Positions 38,501 through 50,500 of a DNA stretch of 64,000 nucleotides are shown one piece after another. The position numbers were made by a program, and so were the translations under genes. How positions within the stretch are numbered: position 1 is the stretch's first letter; each line of letters begins with the position of its first letter. Source of the stretch: Stichopus chloronotus (taxonomy: Eukaryota; Echinodermata; Holothuroidea; Aspidochirotida; Stichopodidae). The stretch lies in assembly GCA_021234535.1 (NCBI GenBank), contig CM037842.1, forward strand, positions 28,054,189 to 28,118,188. Direction: 5' to 3'. The notes under the pieces were generated by a model, which worked only from the letters and a program-made list of their open reading frames with translations, ran no database searches and was not told the DNA's origin.

Positions 38501-41500
38501 TTATTCGAAAGATGTCCACTTTAAATAATTGTTCTACCAAAGTTCCTCAGATGTAATACGATTATTAAGACGTAAAAGTGTAGCAAAAGAAGAATATACG
38601 TCCCGTTGGCGTGTACTGAGATATTATCTGTGCTTTTATATGTTGTTGGAAAAACAAAATTTCTAGCTGGCTCTCATCAAGTACAACTCTCTAAATAAAT
38701 GTACATTTTTTTTACTCATATCTGATAGCTTAAAATGGGAAGTGTCATCGTATCACCTGCATAGTATACAGATTTATATCTTTGTAAAGAAATTTATATA
38801 GTTCAACATTCTACTTGGCGGTCTCTTCACTCGTAAAAAAAAAGAAGGGGATAAACCTTAATCCAAGACGTATGCCTACTTACAAACTGATTTGTAAAAA
38901 AAATACCTAAGTTTGACAAAAACTACCCATCTCGGGAATAGCGTTACCCAACAATGGGTACTTTTTAACCAACTTGGATATTGTTTTCACCGCACAGTTT
39001 GTGACGAGGCATTGTAACGCGGAATACCCGAATATTTGTAGATGTGAATATTAAGTACACGCCACGGTATATAGTGTGCGTTTTGTGTGATATCACTTAC
39101 CGGTACCAATGATGAAACCCACTAATTAAGAAATTAAGAGAAGTATATATATAAGTCAATATAAAAAAAATTAAGACATTGCAACACCCCACTTCAGCGG
39201 TTTTGGATTTTCATCAAATAAACATAAACAGTGTTTCACTCTGCAACTTCTGAACGAATACCATCTTTCTAGAAACATGTCATTTGGTCTAGAATTATTT
39301 TGCCAGTTTGCTTGTTAAATTGAAATCGTGCAGTGAAGGGCAGCAGCAAATTTGGGTTTAACCTTACAACGGAAGCAAGTCCCCACATTTTTACTGGCTT
39401 GTAGAAATGCCGTTACACAAGAAGTCAACATTCACCCTCGCATATAATTTATTCCGATTCTTAAAAATTCATCGCACAGTTTGCAGTACATACTTGCTAC
39501 ATTTTTCTTTTTGACAAATTTGCTAAGTTAGGAAAACAACGTTGAAATTTCGAGCGGTTTATAGTTGATGAGGCGTGTAAAGTGTGCATGCAGGTATATG
39601 CACTGTCCTCTCGTATTATCAACTCAATGCCCGATTTTAGGGCAGAAAGTATCGAAACCTTTCATTTCTGTGGCGTGGACTAATAACGAATTGCATTCAT
39701 CGATCGTTCAATTCAGCCTCGGTAGATAAATCGAAAACAACTAGCCATAAATAATTGTTTGCTGACTTTTTTTCTTCATTTGTGGTGGTTATGGTTTTCC
39801 GGCAGCGCTTGGAATTATCACGCACGCGTATTAGATAAGGCCGTCTCCAAAGTTGCTCTTACATGAATATCGCAGCGTTCTACAGCTCGTAACTAAGTTG
39901 TTTTTCATGCGAAACCAGATTGCGTCCTTCTTACTTTTTGAAAAGGGCAAGGAATAATTTATTGCTTTTAACAAAAACGTGTAACTGCAAGAGAAACGTT
40001 ATACGGTTGATTACAAGACTACTGGTCGAGGCAGGTGTAACAATTAAAAGATAAAGTCGAAACCTAGAGGCAACGATTGGCCAATCAACCAACCAAAAAA
40101 TTAAGCAAACCAATCATGAAAATAAATTTAAATGAAATCAAGAAACAAAGGTAACGAAAACACTAAACAATATCCCCACACTGACGAAAGAGCAGAAGAG
40201 TCTTAGGATAGGTTTTTTTTTTTTTTGATAAACATATTCCGTCTTGCCGGAGACTTTGTCTCTTTTTCATTATGTTAACTTAGTAGCATCACTGCGGCGT
40301 GCTTTTATCTTGAAAACACTTCAAACTTACGGTTACAAAGGATATTGAAACCTACAAAAGACAAACGTAAACAGCTGAATTGTGATAAACAATATCGTGA
40401 CAAAGTTAATTAAGGGAAGATACTAATAATGCTGGCTTGTAAACAATTCATCGGGTAGAGGCAAACACTTTATAAAGCAGGGAGCTGATCAGAGCCAACT
40501 TAAAATGCACTCTCCTCGTAAATGCATCCGTCTGATTTTATCTTCTGCTTGAGGCATTTTCTAGACTTTTGAAGAATTCAGTGGTAAAATTTAGTCTTCG
40601 TCGAATGTAGATAATTTTAAGTAATGAGCTCCTGCTGTTTTTATTATTTTCGGTCAACTGCTTGAATAAAAGGTCGGGATAAAACCATAAAAAGACGCCT
40701 CTGGTAATTTCCTGCACAGTAGTAACAAACAGAGGTCTGATTTTTATGAAATGCCTCATATGGCATTTAGAGGTCAATGCAGTTTCGTCGACTAACCCAA
40801 GAAATTCTCAGTGCACAATATTTGACTTTATTTACCTATATTTGACTTTATTTGACTATATTTTACTTTTCGTTATCTATATTTGACTTTATGTACCTAC
40901 ATGTGACTTTACTAACCTACATATACTCTGAAGTATACCATGGAGCTATTACACCCGAAGAATTTTTTGACAAGCAAAGAGGGAACAAAAGCCCCCCAGC
41001 AGACCCTTTATTCTTAACTAACTTCTGTATATTATTCTTGAAGAACCCTATACAGGGTGATCCCCTTAAGACAAGATCCCCACCCCTTTTTTCTTTCCTA
41101 TAAGAGTGCACAGAAATAGCTTCATGGCTTAATTAATGAGAGGTTCATTTTCCATGTAAAATTTGTTCTGAGAGCAAACCATTTATTCCGTCGGCTCTGT
41201 CTGGGCCATTCCTCACCCCTGCCCACCCCACCTCTCCCTCCCCCACCCACTTCTTGTCTTATTGTCAGTTCCTGAAATTCTGAAATTTTTCCAAAAAGTA
41301 TGTCACTAATGACGTCATTAATCTTTTCTTCTTTTGATCTCCCTTCTTTGTCGTCATCAGTTATGCGTCCAGGAGAATTACCGAAACAATCCTTTCCACA
41401 ATTTCCGCCATTGCTTTTGCGTCAGTCAAATGATGTACGGCATGATACATCTCTGCGGTCTCAAGAAAATTTACAATCTGTTTGATCTCGGTATTCTCCT

Positions 41501-44500
41501 CACTGCGGCCGTATGCCACGACCTCGACCATCCGGGCTTCAACAACACGTAAGTAGGTCACGTGACACGAACCAAAAAAAAATGAGTATGTCCACTCTAT
41601 TGGACGTTTAAAAAAGTATGAACACATGTAAATCAGGAAAGAGTAAAATTCATCTTGATGATAAAGCCATCCTTGAATGCATTGGACATATTTTAATAGA
41701 GTTTGGTTTCAACTGTAAGTATAAGGGAATTCATATGTACAAATAGTGTATATTTGTATCGTATTGATTACACTCTACAAAACGTATGAGATCAGACAAA
41801 GGTTACTTGATCCCGGTAAACTTTCGACCGGGTTGCAGCCTTTGATGCGTCCTACAGCAACTACAGTGAACGTCGGTCTGAAATTATAGATGTACCCTAG
41901 GCAACGAACAGAAGATGTGTTGAAGTACGGAATGTCTTACACTTATTTAATTGTTCTGTAGCACCCTCTTTTTGGACTTGTTCAAGTCTCCCTTCCCCCC
42001 CCCCCCCCCCCATGGTGTCGTGTGCCGGAATAACATCTCACAAAGAAGCTCCGTGATTACTGTGTTCCCTGTTGACCTTTTCATTCTTATTTTCTTTCTC
42101 ATATCGTATTATCATTTTTTTTTTACGCCATAGATACCAGATCAATGCCAGAACAGAACTTGCCATCAGATATAACGACGTGTCTCCGTTAGAAAACCAC
42201 CACTGTGCAGTAGCCTTCAAGATATTAAGCAATCCAGAGTGCAACATCTTTGCTAACGTCACGTCAGAGCAGTTTAGGACAATCAGACAGGTAGGCTTAC
42301 GTCATGCATCAAACTGTTTGTAAGTAACGGTCACCAAGGACGGTGGCGAAGAAATATTTGGATGAATAAGTTTCTTATTTGTGACAGAGGATATTTGTTT
42401 TGCCCAATTACACAGAGGCTTCAATAAACCAGAATCTTTTGCTTCTGTTTGATAGTATAATGGAATCTATACATAAAGCAAGATATGAAGACGTCCTCTT
42501 GTTGAACATAAGGTAAGACCGATTTGATGAGACGTTACGGTGCTCGTTATGACTTCGACTTATTACATAAAAATTCTATCACTTGATACCAAGTAGTACT
42601 TGAGAACTGGGAGAAGATGTTTTGGTACTTGTTACGGCTAGGGATGGAGCGTGGGGTCTGAGGCACAGGTCGAAACCCATCGTTGTCTTGTGTACCACTG
42701 GTATGATTGGATAGGTGTTTAGTTGTTATATTTTTGCTGAGGTAGGACCACTTGATTATTCAAGTTCGGATTGATTAAAGAACATGAGGTATAGTGAGGT
42801 AAGTTTGAGGGCTATTCAGGGAGATGCCTCTGCAACCTTACTACTGAGGGTTACGATTAAAGTGCGTAAGTCTGACTGCGGTCTGCAAAATTCATAAGGT
42901 TCGACTAAGAGACTGGACTGACAGAAAATATTGGAATTATTAGCGACAAAAAGGAAATTTGATGAGTAATTAACCGATAGAATGTCGGTACCTCGATACA
43001 ACAAGAAAACAGATCGGGTAGAAAGTTCGAAGTATGGATCTGAAGGTAGGTAGAAATGTCCATTTTTACAATGCCAAAAGACTGAATGAGAAGGTACACC
43101 TGTAATATCTGCAATGTGTCCGAGGAACCAGAGACTAAACTTTCAAACCTGTCTCATTTTAAAGGCGGTATAACAGACAGTTAAATTACTTGCGGTAGAC
43201 TATAGGCCTTGGCCTTCATCTTCCATCCATAGCACAATCTTTGTTAAGGCCAGAGATGCCACCCAACCTTTTTGACTCCCCGCACTTCGACACTACCCAT
43301 GACGTATGTACACCATATCCGGTGGGTAGACTTTCGCCGGTTGGGTAATCCTCCTGATGATACATAACATCATCTAGCCTCCAAACATTCGAAATTGACA
43401 AACAGACTAAAAAGTCGAAACTCTGATCAATATATCTGATCATCCATAGGGAAACAAGAGCTTGTTAAATGACTGAACGAACGAACGAGAGAAAAAATAC
43501 GAACGATCGAAGAAACGAAGGAATGAATGGATACATGAATGAATAATCACTTTTTATTGAAAAATACGCTCTTTTTGAATCATTCCGAGGAACGCTGGCA
43601 AAGTGTTTCCCAAAACTTAGGCAATCTTATTTATGAAAGCTTGCCAACATGGCGGTACAAAAGGATTTTTTACCACAGTATCTACGATAATTTACCTTTA
43701 ATTTGCGTGCAGATTTTGTTTCTGAAAAATATATATGTCAGTTCAACAAACAAGAAAAACGAAAAAGCAGCTGTAGCAATAAATGTCTTTATGTGAACAT
43801 TTACAAACCTGAGAGCTCCCCGAGATCCTCCTGATTATCAAATTGTCATGATCCATGTTAGGTTTCATCTTTCTTGATAACGGTTTCTAGCGCAAAATGA
43901 AAACGCATACTAGTTAGGTAATCTCCATGGAAACGGGTCATATTATTTATTTCTATCAAGATTCATTGCAGCTAGTGTTTGAACCAGCACAAAAACCTTT
44001 TGAAATTCTTGTCTCTTGTGAATAATTTCTCGACATTAAACTATAATTTCCAATGTTCGAGGTATTATATTTGCATCAAAATATCGCTTGAATTCTTAAT
44101 GCACCCCACTGGGAATAAAATTATTTCATGTGTAACAGCTTAAATTTACAACCCGTAATTTTTGCACGCGATCTCATTCAAAAAGAGGGCAAATTGGAAA
44201 TAAACCTCTCCCGATTAGGGGCATGCGTTTGCTCATTTGCATTAGAGAATTTTGTCTATACAGCTGAAAATTAACCTCGTTTGGAGAATAATTCCATAAT
44301 TTTGCTTCTACTCTACCTTTCTTTAAAATAATAAAATGAGGGGAAATGACAAAGCATTATTCGCTACTGTTTGAAAAAAAATGTAAATTCTTGGCGACTA
44401 TGCAAATTTTGCAAATTCCGTTCTTTCATATAATTAAGGAATGATTTTACCGTTTTGAAAATGTAAATTTTCCTTTTCTTTTCCGTTTTCTAAATTTGAG

Positions 44501-47500
44501 TCGATTTCCGTTTTTTTTTAATGAAATTGATTTTGCAAAACTAGAATTCTTCTAGAAGATATAGAGTCCAATGTTTACATTATGTGTATAAGAGTTAAAA
44601 GAGTCTTGGGTCACAATTAAATGACAAAAATAATCTTTCAGAGATAACAAGAAAACACTGAAACTGTTGCACATTTGAACACTTTTAATTAGAGGTTTGA
44701 TAAAACCTAGCAAAACAAAACAGAACTGTGAATTTGGCCGTTGAAATGTGCGTTGTATAGTGATATCTAATGTAGATGGTTCACGCAACAAAAATAGCCA
44801 TGAAGAAGCTGACGCACACTTCGACTATTACTGTTGTTTTTATTTTCATGAAAACTATCCTTTCTTCAGGTCGTCTTACAGAATTCGATTTCTAGTCCTC
44901 ATACCGTATTTATTTTGTCCTTTTCAATTAGGTTTCTTACCAGGATGTATTCAAATAGCACCATAATCTCGAATTTCGAACAAACCATAATATTTGTCTT
45001 ATTGAGTGATTATCAGGAGGAGGCACTCGAGTGTACGCAGATGTAATAATAGAAGAACGGTTTGCAATATTGAAGCCTTAATTAATCGAGACAGAAAATG
45101 AAAATGGTGTTATGTTCCTTTTATTCCGTTTTTTTTCATTAATTTTATGATATTATCAATAGAAATAAAGGCACAAGATAGTTGAAAAAAATCAGTATGA
45201 TAAAGCAAAACAAAAACCGTTTTAGTACTTCATTTGAAGAAAAAATAGGTAGGCCTATGTTGTTTATTGATGTCTTGTCTAAAATATGGAATGACCATTT
45301 GAAAAAAGCCTCAAGTTTCTGAACCAAACGAAATAAGACGAACACACGACGAAAGCAAGTCTGTATGTTGTAGTCGGTCGTCTACTGAGTAAAAGCTAGA
45401 TCGATAAAAAAGGGAAATATTTAGCTCAGACACTGTTTTGATACATGCTCCGAGTAACGATTCCACAAAAGGACCATCGTCTATGTACATGCTGACTGCA
45501 ACCGTTCCTACATGACAAGGTATCTCCATCGAGCCATTAGGAAAGTACAGCATTGATCTCAGTTTATATAAAATAAATTCGTGTGTCAAAAAACACATCC
45601 AGAAATCATTCCTTCTAAAAAAGTTCATAAAGAATTTTTCATAGATGAATAGAAATTCATGTCACATATGTTGTGAGTGTTTCTGTCTGTCGGTCGTTTT
45701 TGCTTTTCTTTAAGTTGTAACGATACGTAAAACCTATTTGATAAGAGCGCCGCCCCCCCCCCCCCCCCCCCACACACACACTCGCATAACGTTTTACTGT
45801 ACATTTCAAATGGAAGACCAAATTATGATATTGACATAACCCATTTTCCCCTACGTTAGTGTCACCATTACCACCAGTTAATAGCATCGAAGCGACACCA
45901 AAAAATGAAATGAGCCCACAACTCCCACCGGGTAGAACATTTCCATAAGATAACATGACTTCAATAATGAAATTTGGAATTGCTCGTTAGAAGTTAAGTT
46001 GCTCTGGGATAGGTGTACATCTTGAAAGACGGAAAAATGTATATGCAAATTAAATGCTAATTCAAGGTAGACAAGCGCGCGCTTTCTCTCCCGGTGGTTT
46101 CGTTGTTAGTTGGGTAGGTTGATAAACTTTGACAACAACCTGAAAAGCAAACATGTCTCGACTTTACGCGCACTTAAAATATCAAATTCCTCTGTGGAAG
46201 ACACCCCTTCCTTAAAATGAAGTGCGAACAAGTTAAAGAAAATTCTAAGAACAAATCCAGCAACGCAATCAGTCACCTTCTACTTGTATCTAGTAGCCTG
46301 TTAGTCAGTTTCTGAGTTGTCTAGGGGCTTACTTGTTAGCGGTTGCCTTACTTTTTACTCCACTGAGTGATTTCACAACAAAAACTAAATGAGTATATCT
46401 GCCGTTGTTTGAATTCTGAAAGGAATGGCTACCGTTGTTTTGACTTTAATTTTGAATTTACGTAGTACAACGTGAAAACGTAATTTCTTTCTGAACGGCT
46501 TACATCGCAGGGACTGTTGCAATTGTTACATCATGGAAGTATTGTTCTCACCTTTTAATGTTTCCATGGTTACGCGTGAGCAATGAGAGTTACTGATTTC
46601 ATGTAGCCTTCACTGGAATAATATTCAAATCAGGTTAAAACCAAGTAATATCGTATGTTCTGCACTCAGTGGGGAAGGCTTTGTTGATTCGTCTCATCAA
46701 TTAGAACAAAATACGCCATGATTGCAGTTAGAGGTTTTTCCTACTTTTTGTGCTGAAGGGTGCCATTCAGAGTAAATTAAAACAAAAACTGCGTGCTTAT
46801 CAATTCTTTGAATGCTAGAGCTTTTTTCCTTGTTTTTTAATCTTCACATTTACTAATCTTCACATCTTCACGAACTCATTCTACAGTGCGGGATGTTCAT
46901 GAATGATTTTAAGACTATGTACATCACATGCTCTACAACTAATTTAAGTGACAACTAAATTTCCTCCTTTTTGATTGTATTTGTAAAGACAATATTCATT
47001 TTGTTGTTTCATTTCCTTATACTCACACTCGAATTACGAGTTCAAGGTTCTAATATTTGAAGACGGCACGTGTACTTTTAATGCGGAAGAGGCGTTTTCA
47101 CTCGACTTGGCCACAGACATAGAAAATTGAATAAAGCTGGAAGGCTAAGAAAATTGAATAAACTGAAGAGAATAGTAGCGAAAATGGAATGAGAAGCTCG
47201 CACAAGGGAAGATTAGAAAAAGGGATGGTGTAGCGGAGGGTTTTGTGATCGCATGTAACCAAAGTGGAGTCAACAAATAATAATCCAAGGCTCTCGACTG
47301 GAGTTTGCTTTAACTGGCATATATTCGTGAACTGATAACTCGTGAACTTCGTGAAAACTGTGCAAATAAACAAACATCTTGGTGAAATTAAGAGCGAAAT
47401 ACATAAATTATGTAAACATTTCAAACTATACACGTGTAACATAACATATAAAGGAATGATACAAGTACAAGAAAAACGAAAACATAAAACATCGACCCCT

Positions 47501-50500
47501 CTGCGTCTCTCCAGTCTCAATTCATTTTACCTAAAATTAAGTTACACGAAAAATTCATAAAAGTACAAAAATACACGTACCTCCTTGGGCTCTCTATCAC
47601 ACCGTAAAGGTTTCTTAAAGGAAAGCAAAATTTCGCAGGTAAGCAGGGCTGCCACCGCCGTGGCGGTCTGCGGGCTGTAAGTGTATGTTGACTCTTCGGA
47701 AGCGGTTAATAGAGTGCCTTTCGCTAGCCTTGCAAAGCTTTGACTATAACAACTAAACAATGAGCGCATCTATTACTAGCAGCCACGGCCTGCATTCTTG
47801 AGATGAGCGCAATATTTTCGGGCTGTTCCGCAGCATGATAAGTACTTTAAAAGGTAACTACTGTTACAGATGGGGGGGGGGGGTTGAAAGAAGAGACAGG
47901 AAAGTAAAGAGGATTGCAGTGAGGGTGGGGGGCACAGGAGAGACTGGTCTGACTTTAACTCTGACTTAATCCTTCAAGCTGTAGACGAGAGAGTAATTAA
48001 GTGGCTTACCAAACCGTCGACCGGTCAGAAAGCCGATTAGTCTTCCATCCCCACCCTCCCAATCCAATCCTTAGATCTGCTACCCCATCCACCCCTCCCC
48101 CCTCCCATCCCCGTGCTTCAGAAGACAAGACCGTAGATATCTATACGCAAAATGATATGGCTGCAAAACTTCTCACTTGCGTATCTTTACATGGGCATGC
48201 AGTCATGAGATGACTTTCCGCCATTTTATTTTTACTTTTTTTACAGAATGAATCATTCTGGTTGACCCCTGACCTCTACGTTATTGTATTTAGTTACATC
48301 GTTCTTGACAATAGAATGAAATACTTCATTGTTTTGATTTTATTCATTTCCCCTTTTCCTCTCTCTCTTCTTTTTAACAGAGGATAATCATGCTGATTTT
48401 AGCCACGGACATGTCCAGACATTCTGAAATATTGGAGAAGTTCAAATCTCAGATCAAGACTGGCTTTAACTTTAAAGACACCGAGCATCTGACTTACGTG
48501 AGTGTAGCTATTCGTGTTACAGTAGCGTTACAAACTGTTTGGAGTAAAATAGAGTACCGAAGTTGGTTTGAAGTACCCATTGTTTGGTAACATTAATCCT
48601 AGGAGGATAATTTTTTTTACCACCAAAATTGTTACCACCTTTATTTGGGTCTTTGCTACCCAACAGTTTGTAACGAGGCATACGTAACCAACCGTGATAA
48701 AAGTTTACCCATTTTCTTTGTTAGATTGTAGTTATCGTCAATGTGAGACATTATCTGTAGCTAAGAAAGGAATAACTAAGAAACTTCGGTTATTCGTGAC
48801 AATTTAAATTTGAAAGTGGATTGCATGATTTACAGAGAAACTACAAAATTCCTCGGTAAGCATGTGAACGAGCATCACCCCCCCCCCCACCCTGTCCCAC
48901 ACTTGACCTTTGACTTTTCAGATCTTCCATCTCCCACTCCGATTGCCTAATTCATGTAATTAATGACGTTTTTGGGAAACTCATTAACTGTTTCCGATCC
49001 TATCTTAAGTCATAGGCTGCCAAGAAACAAATGTATAGTATTAGATATATTGGATTCTTTTACCTGAATTAATTCAGTCACACGCCACCACTTTCATGTG
49101 ACTCTTCGCAGCAGTTGTATTTTATATTAGGTAGAGTCACGGAGGAAGTAGCATATAGGGTGACTGAAAATAGGTGCTGAAGGGAAGGGGATGCAAGGGG
49201 AAGGTAGGAATGCACGCAGGGATAGAAGTAGGAGTGACGTCCTATTGTACCCACGATTGACCCTACAAACTATTGTTAAACCAAGTCACGTGTAATGTTA
49301 TTGAAATTATTGAACGTTGAATTATCGCCTCCTAAAGAACATCTAAGAGCAAATATGTATATAAAAGACTCTCCAAAGTTCAGCACTTCAGAGATATATT
49401 CTTTTTTATGAAAATATATTATTGATATAACTAGCAGCTCTATTCCCAGCTTGACATCGCAAACTGCACCTCTCTCATGGTTATGTCAGTTAGTGTTAGA
49501 TGGAAATTTTATTTGAGGAAACCATACGCAGGGTACGTGGTGTCCACAGAAACCCCACAGACAGGTGTGTATGTACACGGAACGATTTGTACTTCCACAT
49601 GATAGACTGCTGCGATTTTATAGTTTTAAGCCTATCTGCGCATTCGCCACGTCGTCTGCTGTCTGCCGTCGTCTATCCGCTATTAGGGAGCTTTCGATTG
49701 ATACATCCACTTGTCTACTGCTACGATTATTACGTCATTTTGAGCCTATGCCCATGCGTCACGTGGTCTCCCTTGTCCACTACACAAATCAAGAACGTGT
49801 AAACCGTGGTTTTGCCTTCCTCGATTTGGCGAGTGGACGAGGGAGACGACGTGACGCATGCGCATAGGCTCAAAAATGACGTTACAATCGTAGCAGTCGG
49901 CGAGGGGACGTATCAATAGAAAGCTCCCTATTACAAGAAGAGGACGTGTCCACAATGATTTGCCGGTCGTCCCCAGCTGCAACACGGTTCACGTGTGTGA
50001 CGTCATAGGATAGTGAAAACAGACGTCGGTCGACGTAATTAACCAGTCGACACCTTCATGTTAACATGCTGGTCGACGTTAACACGGGTCGACGTTAACA
50101 CGCTATTCAACGTTAACACGCTGGTTTACGTTAACACGCTGGTCGACGTTCACACGCTGGTCGACGTTAACGTAGTCCACGTTCACTCAATGTTCGTTAA
50201 GGCGCCTAGCTTTCCTCCTTGAGTAACTTTTCAAGACTTTCTCCCTCATCTTCTCTGATAGTCGATTTGCTTCATATTTTTGTCTCTTTGTCTCATCTAC
50301 AGCTCAACATGGCCATAATCAAATGCTGTGATATCTCGAACGAAGTCCGACCAATGGAAGTATCTGAACCTTGGGTCGATTGTCTCTTAGAGGAATACTT
50401 CAATCAGGTAGATGATGTAGTCATAATCTATGTATATATAGAGATTTATAATACAGATCAAAGCATATAAAATGTCATCAGAGTCATGGAAAGAGTTACC

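Larger units (their letters stand above)
34782..41360 (+). other. PDE9A intron I-J
   Basis: 6.6 kb with the AT microsatellite, the 20-bp repeat and an R3 copy. A diffuse repeat of CACTC and ATCGCTCTTTTGTT words lies at 35180-35415. Most of 36000-38900 shows nothing. Confidence 0.85.
48498..50302 (+). other. PDE9A intron L-M
   Basis: 1.8 kb holding an R3 copy, the hairpin element and the GTCGAC/GTTAAC array, the last two packed into the final 620 bp. Confidence 0.85.

Noticed and set aside
47098..47520. 140-codon minus-strand frame, the longest in the window
   Set aside because: Leucine/serine/phenylalanine-rich composition from AT-rich DNA, no domain, and lies inside a PDE9A intron with no splice support.
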